Positions 7,681-14,409 of a stretch of 14,888 bases of DNA are shown in pieces. The notes under the pieces were generated by a model. The model saw nothing but the letters and a program-made list of their open reading frames with translations, was not told the DNA's origin and searched no databases. How positions within the stretch are numbered: the first letter of the stretch is position 1; each line of letters starts with the position of its first letter. The translations under genes were made by a program, and so were the position numbers. The DNA comes from JBLHKE01 sp047619485 (lineage in GTDB: Bacteria > Verrucomicrobiota > Verrucomicrobiia > Verrucomicrobiales > DEV007). Location: positions 1 to 14,888 of the forward strand of contig JBLHKE010000097.1 of assembly GCA_047619485.1 (NCBI GenBank), read 5' to 3'.

Positions 7681-7712
7681 GGCTGCAAGACCCAAGTTTG
7701 CGCAGATTCCGA

Positions 7713-8969
7713 ATGCCGAACTCGCTCCATGAACGGTGGCAAAAAACTGTCGCAGCACACCCCGAGGCGATCGCCCTGACCGATGCGTCGAGCGGTGAAA
7801 TACTGACATTTTCCGAACTGGAGGCTCGCGCGCGCCGCACGTTGCCACACCCATTCCCCGGTGGGAATTCGGTCGAGTTCATCGCCCAGACGATCGCCGC
7901 CTGGCGCGTGAATATTGCAATCTGCCCACTGGAAGCCAACTGCCCCGAGCCAGAGATCGCTGATCTACCCAGCGGCACCGCCCACATCAAAACCACTTCT
8001 GGATCAACGGGAACACCACGGCTCGTCCTATTTGACGCAGATCAACTCGCCGCCGACGCCGCGAACATCGTCGCCACCATGCAACTCACGGCGGATCGAT
8101 CGAACATCGGCGTCATCTCCATGGCGCATTCCTACGGGTTCTCCAACCTCGTCCTGCCGCTCCTGTTGCACGGCATCCCGCTGATCATTTGTAGCGACCC
8201 GCTACCCGGATCATTCTCGCGAGCCCTAACCTTCCTACCAAAAACTGGCGGCTGCGTCCCCGCCGTCCCTGCGATGTGGCGCGCCTGGCTGAACTCCGGG
8301 TGCCTCGACGTCGATCGAATTCGGCTCGCCATCTCCGCAGGCGCGCCCCTCACCTCCGAGCTGGAGAATCGAATTTTCGACGAGGCCGGGATCAAAGTGC
8401 ACAATTTCTATGGATCCAGCGAGTGCGGGGGAATCGCCTATGATGGTACGGACGCCCCGCGCAGTTCTCCACAGGCGGTCGGCACACCGATGTCTGGTGT
8501 CACCACCAGCCTCTCATCTGAAGGCTGCCTGATCGTGCATAGTAGCGCCGTCGGCACGACCTACTGGCCGGCGCCGGAGACAGATGTCTTGGGCGGAAGC
8601 CGCTTCGTGACCAACGACCTCGCCAAAGTTGCACCAGACGGTAGCATCACACTGCGCGGCCGTGCGGGCGACCGCATCAATATCGCCGGGCGCAAACTCG
8701 ATCCCAGTACGATCGAGGCCGAGCTTGCGAAACACCCCTCCGTCACCCAATGCCTCGTTTTTGGTATCGCCAGTCCTGATCCGGAACGAGTGCAAGAGAT
8801 CGTCGCCATTACCGATGGGGGCGAAGAAGTGGCTCTCCGTGCCCACCTCGCCAAACGGTTGCCATCCTGGCAGAGAATCCGCCACTGGTGGGTCAACCCT
8901 TCGCTGAAGCCGAACTCGCGCGGCAAGCTCTCCCGCAGCTTGTGGCGGGAAAAATGGCTCGCCCGCTAG
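7713..8969 (+). CDS. AMP-dependent acyl ligase (ANL superfamily)
   Basis: Activates a carboxylic acid as an acyl-adenylate and passes it to CoA or an acyl carrier protein. The 418-residue protein, counted from ATG at 7713, shows the adenylation motifs in order: P-loop TTSGSTGTP (94-102), NFYGSSECGG (231-240), VTNDLAKV with Asp302, the hinge region GRAGDRINIAGRKLDP (316-331), and the C-terminal catalytic lysine K405 in NSRGKLSR. It is shorter than typical FadD proteins, mainly in the N-terminal part. A TTG five codons upstream is also in frame; I prefer the ATG, but neither has a good ribosome site. It is divergent from the ketosynthase operon and probably supplies its starter unit or recycles its product. 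The acid substrate cannot be read from the sequence. Confidence 0.88.
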   Translation: MPNSLHERWQKTVAAHPEAIALTDASSGEILTFSELEARARRTLPHPFPGGNSVEFIAQTIAAWRVNIAICPLEANCPEPEIADLPSGTAHIKTTSGSTGTPRLVLFDADQLAADAANIVATMQLTADRSNIGVISMAHSYGFSNLVLPLLLHGIPLIICSDPLPGSFSRALTFLPKTGGCVPAVPAMWRAWLNSGCLDVDRIRLAISAGAPLTSELENRIFDEAGIKVHNFYGSSECGGIAYDGTDAPRSSPQAVGTPMSGVTTSLSSEGCLIVHSSAVGTTYWPAPETDVLGGSRFVTNDLAKVAPDGSITLRGRAGDRINIAGRKLDPSTIEAELAKHPSVTQCLVFGIASPDPERVQEIVAITDGGEEVALRAHLAKRLPSWQRIRHWWVNPSLKPNSRGKLSRSLWREKWLAR

Positions 8970-9068
8970 CCCGGATGGCACCAGTTCGAAATTTTCATCG
9001 AACCATTGTGGTGACCGACTCGAGCCGAGAGTTCGAGAGTAAAGTGAGATCTTTCAGCAGCCATGTAG

Positions 9069-9086
9069 CGTAGCCTTCAGGCTGCG
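9069..9086. repeat. REP-like small palindrome
   Basis: CGTAGCC and GGCTGCG form a 7-bp stem with one G-T pair around a TTCA loop, followed by GCGGCCGC. It lies in the 169-bp gap between the acyl ligase and the repeat-tailed protein, which converge. It resembles short intergenic palindromes repeated across many bacterial genomes, but only one copy is visible here. It may equally be a local terminator, though there is no T-run. Confidence 0.3.
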
Positions 9087-9138
9087 GCCGCAACGGCAGT
9101 CCCATTGTCCAACCTTTGATGACGCAGAGACTCAGTAA

Positions 9139-9843
9139 TTACTTCTCTTCGCCGGGCGCGGTTTCTTCCGTCTCTGCAGCAGCTTCTTCCGTCTCTGCAA
9201 CCGTTTCTTCCGCCTCTGCAGCCGTTTCTTCCGTCTCTGCAGCAGCTTCTTCCGTCTCTGCAGCAGCTTCTTCCGCCTCTGCAGCCGTTTCGTCCGTCTC
9301 TGCAGCAGCTTCTTCCGCCTCTGCCTCCGCAGCCGAAGCACCGCCGAGGGCCAAGCGCTCGTCCGTCTCGAGCAACTTGCCTAAATTTTCCCAATCCACC
9401 GGACGCTGCAGCTTGAACATGTGAAGGTAGATCGCGACCACCTCAGAATCCTTGCGGCTGAGCAGCATCTTGATCCCCTCCTCCAGTTTGTCTCCATCGA
9501 GTTCCTCGGGCAATTCCCCCTCGACCGAGCCTTCGCCATCGTGGTCGATCTCCAGCTTGTCCAAGAGCATGACCAACATATCGGTGTGCTCTTTCATCAA
9601 CCAAGTCTGCAACATGTGCTCGCCCACCGCGACGCTGGTGCGCATCTTCAACATATCGATCATCCACTCGATCTGCTTGTCCCCAGAGCGCTTCTGGATG
9701 AAGGCCGGGCGCAGCTTGCGCTGAATCGCCAGCGAGGAGAGCCCGGTCTTGTAGGTGTCGCGATCCTCCTTGCGTAGATACGCTAGGCCGGCCGCCGCCA
9801 ACTCGGGGGACATCTTCTGGTAGAGCTCGTGTGGGAATAACAT
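9139..9843 (-). CDS. Uncharacterised protein with acidic heptad-repeat tail
   Basis: A 234-residue protein from ATG at 9843 to TAA at 9141-9139 that I do not recognise as a named family. Residues 1 to about 165 look like a folded, helical domain: MLFPHELYQKMSPELAAAGLAYLRKEDRDTYK is split into helices, then a basic stretch, IEWMIDMLKMR, HTDMLVMLLDKLEI and VVAIYLHMFKLQRPVDWENLGKLL. From about 170 to the end the protein is almost only Glu, Ala and Thr, in seven-residue units such as EEAAAET, encoded by a 21-bp tandem repeat. The tail is very acidic and probably forms an extended helix. There is no signal peptide or membrane segment, so it is likely cytosolic. It stands alone, divergent from the glycosyltransferase gene. 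Confidence 0.75.
   Translation of the reverse strand: MLFPHELYQKMSPELAAAGLAYLRKEDRDTYKTGLSSLAIQRKLRPAFIQKRSGDKQIEWMIDMLKMRTSVAVGEHMLQTWLMKEHTDMLVMLLDKLEIDHDGEGSVEGELPEELDGDKLEEGIKMLLSRKDSEVVAIYLHMFKLQRPVDWENLGKLLETDERLALGGASAAEAEAEEAAAETDETAAEAEEAAAETEEAAAETEETAAEAEETVAETEEAAAETEETAPGEEK
9161..9328. repeat. 21-bp tandem repeat, eight units
   Basis: Eight consecutive 21-bp units start at 9161, 9182, 9203, 9224, 9245, 9266, 9287 and 9308. On the + strand each begins G[TC]TTC[TG]TCCG and ends with a CTCTGCAGC-like segment. Units differ by only a few substitutions and none breaks the frame. They encode roughly residues 172-228 of the protein on the minus strand. Confidence 0.95.
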
Positions 9844-9949
9844 GACGGCTTACCTGAATGATCTGCGCCATCATGTCAATCGAATTCCATCTCCTCCGCA
9901 CCATTGACGCCGTCCGATCCCCGCCCTAGGTGCGTAGTAGAACAAGCAA

Positions 9950-11254
9950 GTGAAAGTCATCTACCTCACCGCCGGCGCCGCCGGCATGTATTGCGGCAGC
10001 TGCATGCGCGACAACTCGCTCACCGTGGCCCTGCGCGAACTCGGCTGCGAGACGCTGCTCGTGCCGACCTATACCCCGATCCGCACCGACGAGCAAAGCG
10101 TCGCCGAAGACAGGATTTTCTTCGGCGGCATCAACGTCTACCTCGAGCAGAAATTCCCACTGTTCCGCAAGCTGCCCGACTTCCTCACCGGATGGCTCAG
10201 CAGCCCGAAAGTCATCGGCACCCTCACCAGGCGCTCTATCAAAATCAAAGCCTCAGAACTCGGTGACCTGACGCTATCGATGCTTCGCGGCGAACACGGC
10301 AACCAGGCCAAGGAGGTCACGCAGCTGGTCGAATGGCTCTCCGTTGAGAAACCCGACCTGATCAACCTCACCAACCTCCTCATCGGAGGTTTCATCCCAA
10401 CGCTCAAGCGACACCTCGATTGCCCGGTCGTCGTCACGCTGCAGGGCGATGACCTGTTCCTCGGACAACTGGTCGAACCTCATCGCAGCGCGGCACTAAT
10501 AGAGATCAAGAAACTCGCTCGGGACGTGGACGCCTTCGTCGTGAACAGCCGCTACTACGCGGACGAGATGGCGCAACTGCTCGAGCAGCCTACCGAAAAA
10601 TTCCACATCGTCCCCCTCGGTGCCGATGCCACCGACATCCTCGCCGCCCCAGCTAGTCGCCACGACGGCACCAGCAAAAACCTCGGCTACTTCGCGCGCA
10701 TCTGCCCTGAGAAAGGCTTCGACCTGCTAGTCGACGCCTTCATCGAGCTGAAAAAGTTGCCAGCAATGGAGCAGGCGAAATTCAAGGTAGCTGGCTGGCT
10801 CGGTGCCAACGATGAGGAGTTTTTTCAGCAACAGGTCGCCAAAATCGAAGCCGCTGGCCTCAGTTCTGATTTTCACCACGCTGGCTCGCCCGACCGCGAC
10901 GCCAAACGTGAGTTCCTGCGGGGCCTAGACGTCTTCAGCGTACCCACCACCTACCGCGAACCAAAAGGTATCTACGTGATCGAGGCGCTGGCGGCTGGCA
11001 TTCCAGTCGTGCAACCCGACCACGGCCATTTCCCCGAGCTATTGGCCCGCACCGGTGGCGGCATCCTCTTCCCAGCTGGAGATCGGGATGCCCTCGTCGA
11101 AAATCTTGTCGGGTTACTGGAAGACACCACCCGGCGTCGCACCCTCGGCAATGAAGGACGTAAGAACGTTGCTACCATGGCCAGCGCGAACCGGATGGCC
11201 GAGGAGACCCTCGCAGTTTATCGAAGTCTAAGAACTGCGCGTGCGAAGACCTAG
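9950..11254 (+). CDS. Glycosyltransferase family 4 protein
   Basis: Transfers a sugar from an activated donor in glycan or glycolipid synthesis. The 434-residue GT-B protein has an N-terminal acceptor domain starting MKVIYLTAGAAGMYCGSCMRDN, a linker, and a C-terminal donor domain. In that domain NLGYFARICPEKGFDLLVDAF (244-264) carries the phosphate-binding Arg250 and Lys255. EPKGIYVIEALAAGIPVV gives the EX7E pair Glu337 and Glu345, diagnostic for GT4. VVTLQGDDLF near 161-170 is also typical. GTG at 9950 is the start that preserves the first beta strand. The N-terminal CGSC (residues 15-18) is unusual for GT4 in general. No sugar-biosynthesis genes are adjacent, so donor and acceptor are unknown. 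Confidence 0.9.
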   Translation: MKVIYLTAGAAGMYCGSCMRDNSLTVALRELGCETLLVPTYTPIRTDEQSVAEDRIFFGGINVYLEQKFPLFRKLPDFLTGWLSSPKVIGTLTRRSIKIKASELGDLTLSMLRGEHGNQAKEVTQLVEWLSVEKPDLINLTNLLIGGFIPTLKRHLDCPVVVTLQGDDLFLGQLVEPHRSAALIEIKKLARDVDAFVVNSRYYADEMAQLLEQPTEKFHIVPLGADATDILAAPASRHDGTSKNLGYFARICPEKGFDLLVDAFIELKKLPAMEQAKFKVAGWLGANDEEFFQQQVAKIEAAGLSSDFHHAGSPDRDAKREFLRGLDVFSVPTTYREPKGIYVIEALAAGIPVVQPDHGHFPELLARTGGGILFPAGDRDALVENLVGLLEDTTRRRTLGNEGRKNVATMASANRMAEETLAVYRSLRTARAKT

Positions 11255-11255
11255 T

Positions 11256-11279
11256 GCTCAAAGCATCCCTGCTTTGAGC
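11256..11279. terminator. Perfect 10-bp hairpin after the glycosyltransferase gene
   Basis: GCTCAAAGCA at 11256-11265 and TGCTTTGAGC at 11270-11279 pair perfectly around TCCC. It begins 2 bp after the stop codon. No T-run follows on either strand, so it may work with a protein factor or as an mRNA-end stabiliser rather than as a classical terminator. Confidence 0.55.
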
Positions 11280-11297
11280 CTAGTCTCCACGTTCACA

Positions 11298-11322
11298 AAA
11301 ATGCCTGCGCATCGCGCATTTT
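11298..11322. terminator. Bidirectional A/T-flanked hairpin
   Basis: AAAATGC at 11298-11304 pairs with GCATTTT at 11316-11322 around an 11-nt GC-rich loop that can fold further. With A's on one arm and T's on the other it can serve both the + strand glycosyltransferase gene and the minus-strand TPR gene that converge here. The remaining bases up to 11431 hold nothing I recognise. Confidence 0.5.
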
Positions 11323-11431
11323 CCGCAGTTGATATGCTCGTTCGGTTTCGCAGCACTCTCTGGCGAGTTCGGCCGCGGGTGCCGATCAACCGGCAAATGA
11401 TGGTGACTCCGAACCCTGAATCGAAAGGCGA

Positions 11432-12517
11432 CTACTCCGTGCCACCAGCAGCAGGCTCAGGCGTCTCAGCAGCAGGCACAGGTTCCACTTCAGCTGGTTC
11501 CACTTCAATGGCAGGCGCTTCCGAACCACCCTCAACCGCAGGGGCTGGTGTGTTCGCTGCACCAGGAGTCGCTTCCGACTCCGCCGGAGGTAGAGGCGTT
11601 GGCACCGGCACAGTAGCTGGCGCAGGCACAGGAGTTGGCGCAGGCACAGGAGTTGGCGCAGGCACAGGAGTTGGGACAGGCGTCGGCACAGGCACAGTAG
11701 CTGGTGGCACAGTAGCTGGAGTAGGCGTCGGCACAGTAGCTGGCACAGATGTCGGCACAGGCGCAGGAATTGGCGTCGGCGTCACTTCTGGTTTCGGCTC
11801 TGGTTTGGGATCCTCCGGTTCGGCTGGAGCAGCCGGTGCCGCCGCTTGAGCGATACGCGTCTCCACCGCCTCGAGCCGCTCGATCGCCTTGGCAACGAAT
11901 GGGCTGCCGACATGATTCACGCCAAACGACTCGTAGAGCTCTTTCGCCTGCTCCAGATCCCCTTTCGAGACCAGCGTCTCAGCTTTAAAGACGGAAGCCA
12001 ACGCGGCTTTGGATGACTTATCTCCGGCATCGATCACTTCTTGGAAGTAGCCGAGAGCCTCATCATAGTCCCCATCCTTCTGGCGGATACCGCCTAGACC
12101 GAGCATCGCGTCGTAGTGCAGCGGATGATCAGGATAGTCCTTGAGGAATTTCTGCAACGAAGCCGTCGCACCATCAAGATCGGAGGCCAAGATCTGCTGG
12201 TCGGCGATCGAGTAGAGCGCGCTGCCCGCCCCGACACTGCCAGCGTGATCCTTGACCACTCCCTCGAAATCTGATCGGGTTGCAGCCGCCGTGAAGGCCT
12301 GGTTGGAGCGGGTCATCTCGTCCTCGTTCTTGTACTTTATGTAGAAGTAGACAACGACGCCCGCGACGAACAGCACCAGGAGGGCGACGACCGTGCGCCA
12401 ATTCTTCTCCAAGAAAATCTCCAGCTTCGTGATCGCATCGACGGGGGCGACGAGTGGCTCTGGGGGGTGCCCAGCTTCGCCTGGTCCGGTGGCTGGTATC
12501 TCTTTCTTGCTTGCCAT
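11432..12517 (-). CDS. Membrane-anchored TPR protein with Pro-rich tail (YfgM-like)
   Basis: A 361-residue protein from ATG at 12517 to TAG at 11434-11432. A short cytosolic N-terminus leads to a single membrane helix, RTVVALLVLFVAGVVVYFYI (41-60). Residues about 65-225 are helical TPR-type repeats, including ALYSIADQQILASDLDGATASL and YDEALGYFQEV blocks. This order (N-terminal anchor, then TPRs outside the cytosol) matches the YfgM/TPR_21 family, whose E. coli member is an ancillary SecYEG-associated protein. From about 233 the protein becomes a low-complexity tail of Pro, Val, Thr, Ala and Glu, with PTPVPAP-like units, which E. coli YfgM lacks. The tail could span or bind the cell wall. The gene lies 49 bp after cysK on the same strand and may share its transcript. 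Confidence 0.75.
   Translation of the reverse strand: MASKKEIPATGPGEAGHPPEPLVAPVDAITKLEIFLEKNWRTVVALLVLFVAGVVVYFYIKYKNEDEMTRSNQAFTAAATRSDFEGVVKDHAGSVGAGSALYSIADQQILASDLDGATASLQKFLKDYPDHPLHYDAMLGLGGIRQKDGDYDEALGYFQEVIDAGDKSSKAALASVFKAETLVSKGDLEQAKELYESFGVNHVGSPFVAKAIERLEAVETRIAQAAAPAAPAEPEDPKPEPKPEVTPTPIPAPVPTSVPATVPTPTPATVPPATVPVPTPVPTPVPAPTPVPAPTPVPAPATVPVPTPLPPAESEATPGAANTPAPAVEGGSEAPAIEVEPAEVEPVPAAETPEPAAGGTE
11619..11672. repeat. 18-bp tandem repeat in the Pro-rich tail
   Basis: GGCGCAGGCACAGGAGTT occurs three times exactly in a row (11619-11636, 11637-11654, 11655-11672). Degenerate copies with GGCACAGTAGCTGG-type variants extend from about 11600 to 11775. On the minus strand the unit encodes TPVPAP. 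Exact copies suggest recent expansion by slippage. Confidence 0.9.
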
Positions 12518-12566
12518 AATTTTAGTCTACTTGGTTTGGGGATAGAGGTCTTAGGGAATCTGTTGG

Positions 12567-13532
12567 CTACGAGCTGACGGCCGCGCGGGCATCGTCAGCC
12601 AGTGGCGTGCTCAGGTAGCGTTCGCCGGTGGAACAGGCGATGGTGACAATGAATTTTCCTTTATTCTCAGGACGTGATGCCACCTCGAGGGCAGCGACGA
12701 CATTGGCTCCAGTGCTGATGCCGACGAGCATGCCCTCCTCTTTGGCAATGCGCCGTGCCATCGCGAACGCTGCCTCGTTGGAGACTTTGAAACACTCGTC
12801 GACTTGGTCGAGCTTGAGGTTGGTCGGGATAAAGCCCGCACCAGTGCCCTGGATTTTATGCGGCCCAGGGGTCAACTCCTCGCCTGCCAATGACTGCGAG
12901 ATCACCGGAGAGTCTTCCGGCTCGACCGCGATCGCCTGAAAGCTTTCCTTCTTCTTCTTCAGCGCGCCGCTCACCCCGGTGATGGTTCCACCGGTACCAA
13001 CGGCTGAGATGAGGATGTCGATCTTGCCATCGGTCGCCTCCCATAATTCCTCGGCGGTCGTCTTCGCGTGGATCGCCGGGTTGGCGGCGTTTTCAAACTG
13101 CTGCGGCATGTACGCGTTCGGCGTCTTGCTGACGATCTCCTCGGCCTTGGCGATCGCCCCCTTCATCCCCAGTGGTCCAGGGGTCAGCACCAGGTCGGCA
13201 CCGAGCAGCGCCAGCAAGGTGCGGCGCTCCATCGACATCGTCTCCGGCATGGTAAGGATGATCTTGTAACCCTTGGCAGCTGCCACGAAGGCGAGCGCGA
13301 TGCCGGTGTTGCCAGAGGTAGGCTCCACGATCACCGAATCTTTGGTGAGCTTACCCTCGGCCTCAGCGGCCTCGATCATCGCCATGCCGATGCGGTCTTT
13401 GACGCTACCGAGCGGATTGAAGAATTCGCACTTCAGCGCGATCGTCGCATCGATGCCTGCGTTGATTCGATTCAGTTTCACCAGCGGGGTATCCCCCACG
13501 GTCTCGACAATGTTGTTGTAAAGTTTGGCCAT
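12567..13532 (-). CDS. cysK: Cysteine synthase A (O-acetylserine sulfhydrylase)
   Basis: Makes L-cysteine from O-acetylserine and sulfide with pyridoxal phosphate, in the cytosol. The 321-residue protein is full length. The cofactor lysine is in NPLGSVKDRIG (K45 region), the substrate loop is PTSGNTGIALAF, and the phosphate-binding loop is GTGGTITGVSG. The family ending ACSTGERYLST is present. LKCEFFNPLGSVKDR and PQQFENAANPAIH favour CysK over the cystathionine beta-synthase branch. ATG at 13532 is preceded by AAGGA (13545-13541 on the minus strand) at 8 nt spacing. Its promoter must lie in the 144 bp shared with the divergent dehydratase gene. A small hairpin sits in the leader just upstream of the ribosome site. 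Confidence 0.96.
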   Translation of the reverse strand: MAKLYNNIVETVGDTPLVKLNRINAGIDATIALKCEFFNPLGSVKDRIGMAMIEAAEAEGKLTKDSVIVEPTSGNTGIALAFVAAAKGYKIILTMPETMSMERRTLLALLGADLVLTPGPLGMKGAIAKAEEIVSKTPNAYMPQQFENAANPAIHAKTTAEELWEATDGKIDILISAVGTGGTITGVSGALKKKKESFQAIAVEPEDSPVISQSLAGEELTPGPHKIQGTGAGFIPTNLKLDQVDECFKVSNEAAFAMARRIAKEEGMLVGISTGANVVAALEVASRPENKGKFIVTIACSTGERYLSTPLADDARAAVSS

Positions 13533-13553
13533 ATTTTGAATCCTTTTCTGAAA

Positions 13554-13568
13554 TCCCGAAAACCGGGA
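13554..13568 (-). promoter_or_regulatory. Short hairpin in the cysK leader
   Basis: TCCCG at 13554-13558 and CGGGA at 13564-13568 form a 5-bp stem. On the minus strand this lies about 8 nt before the cysK ribosome site. It could affect translation or be incidental. It matches no riboswitch class I know. Confidence 0.3.
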
Positions 13569-13676
13569 GAGTTAGAGTTAAGTACAACTAGTTTTTAATG
13601 CAAAGAGAAAAGATAGCCAAAATACTCTATTTTTAGCACATTCCTCGAAAATTCACCCCACAGACTCCCACAAACA

Positions 13677-13961
13677 ATGTCTGACAAAGTCCGCAAAGAA
13701 GATCTACCCCGCCGCATGAAGCGAATTCCCGAGTGGGAAATCAAAAAGGAACGCCTCGTGCGCGTGTTCGAGTTCGACGAATACATGGACGCCATTGACT
13801 TCATCAACGGCGTCGCCGAGATCGCCGAAGACGCCAATCACCACCCGGACATCATCATTCGCTACACCACTGTCACCCTGTCGCTAACCTCCCACGATCA
13901 GGCAGCGATCACCGAGCGCGACTTCGAATTGGCATCGAGGCTCAACACCTTGATCGACTAA
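13677..13961 (+). CDS. 4a-hydroxytetrahydrobiopterin dehydratase (pterin carbinolamine dehydratase)
   Basis: Dehydrates 4a-hydroxytetrahydrobiopterin so that the pterin cofactor of aromatic amino acid hydroxylases can be recycled. The 94-residue protein has the whole small fold and the diagnostic motif AEDANHHPDIIIRYTTVTLSLTSH in pieces: Glu51, His55, His56 and Pro57, then His73 at the expected spacing. These match the catalytic histidines of the family. No phenylalanine hydroxylase gene is nearby. In bacteria lacking one, the protein may act in molybdopterin metabolism or as a moonlighting factor, but the sequence does not tell. ATG at 13677 is the first start after the divergent promoter region with cysK; no Shine-Dalgarno is visible. 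A weak CGCCG-AAA-CGGCG hairpin follows the stop at 13987-13999. Confidence 0.93.
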   Translation: MSDKVRKEDLPRRMKRIPEWEIKKERLVRVFEFDEYMDAIDFINGVAEIAEDANHHPDIIIRYTTVTLSLTSHDQAAITERDFELASRLNTLID

Positions 13962-14038
13962 ATCGGACGTTCCCTCGACTCATTACCGCCGAAACGGCGC
14001 GCTAGCCCCAGCCAAGAAGCATTGCCAAGCCGCTTCGC

Positions 14039-14067
14039 TTGACTTACATAGAACTTCTATGTATAGA
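14039..14067 (+). promoter_or_regulatory. Sigma-70-like promoter of the padR operon
   Basis: TTGACT at 14039-14044 and TATAGA at 14062-14067 are separated by exactly 17 bp, the optimal spacing. Transcription would start about 7 nt after the -10 box, at or next to the A of the ATG at 14074. The transcript would then be leaderless or nearly so. Confidence 0.7.
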
Positions 14068-14076
14068 GGTTCTATG
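14047..14076. promoter_or_regulatory. Tandem palindromic PadR operator
   Basis: CATAGAACTTCTATG (14047-14061) is a perfect 7-1-7 palindrome and fills the promoter spacer. TATAGAGGTTCTATG (14062-14076) is an imperfect second copy directly abutting it, covering the -10 box and the start codon. Center-to-center distance is 15 bp. PadR proteins are dimers that commonly repress their own promoters at such inverted repeats, so autoregulation is the natural reading. Confidence 0.7.
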
Positions 14077-14409
14077 CTTCCGAAAGATCTGGTCGCCGCC
14101 TCAATGCGGCCTCTAGTGCTGACCCTGTTGTCAGAGCGGGAGGGCTATGGCTACGACCTGATCCAGCGGATGCGAGCACACTCCGACGCGCAGCTCGAGT
14201 GGACCGAGGGAACACTCTACCCCGTGCTGCACCGGCTCGAAAAAGAAGGCCTAGTGCGGGCTGAATGGCAGCGTGCCGAGACCGGTCGCCGCCGCAAGTA
14301 CTACTTCGTCACGGCAGCCGGCAGCGCGGCTCTAGAAATTGAAAAACAGAACTGGCTAACCGTTCACCAACTACTCGCAGACCTATGGAAGACCAAACCT
14401 TCAAGCTAG
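14074..14409 (+). CDS. PadR family transcriptional regulator
   Basis: A 111-residue winged-helix DNA-binding protein. VLTLLSEREGYGYDLIQRM is the typical PadR first helix pair, EGTLYPVLHRLEKEGLVRAEW is the recognition helix and its continuation, and GRRRKYYFVTAAG is the wing. The short C-terminal helix suits the small subfamily 2 dimers. ATG at 14074 is chosen over the in-frame ATG at 14059 for two reasons: MLPKDLVAASMRPLVL matches family starts, and the 14059 ATG lies within the promoter spacer. The next gene starts 25 bp before this stop, so PadR and the membrane protein are translated from one message. This pairing is characteristic of PadR with HAAS-domain partners. Confidence 0.93.
   Translation: MLPKDLVAASMRPLVLTLLSEREGYGYDLIQRMRAHSDAQLEWTEGTLYPVLHRLEKEGLVRAEWQRAETGRRRKYYFVTAAGSAALEIEKQNWLTVHQLLADLWKTKPSS

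Noticed and set aside
9161..9328. Regular repeat that could suggest a CRISPR array
   Set aside because: Units abut with no unique spacers and stay in frame within a coding sequence.
9132..9341. Very basic frame (RRKKLLQRR repeats) and a Ser/Ala-rich + frame over the 21-bp repeat
   Set aside because: Both are frame and strand shadows of the heptad tail; only the 9139-9843 frame continues into a plausible folded domain.
11241..11849. 202-codon + strand frame rich in Gly, Thr and Val
   Set aside because: It is the complement of the repeat-coding Pro/Val/Thr tail of the TPR protein; the TPR and membrane segment establish the minus strand as coding.
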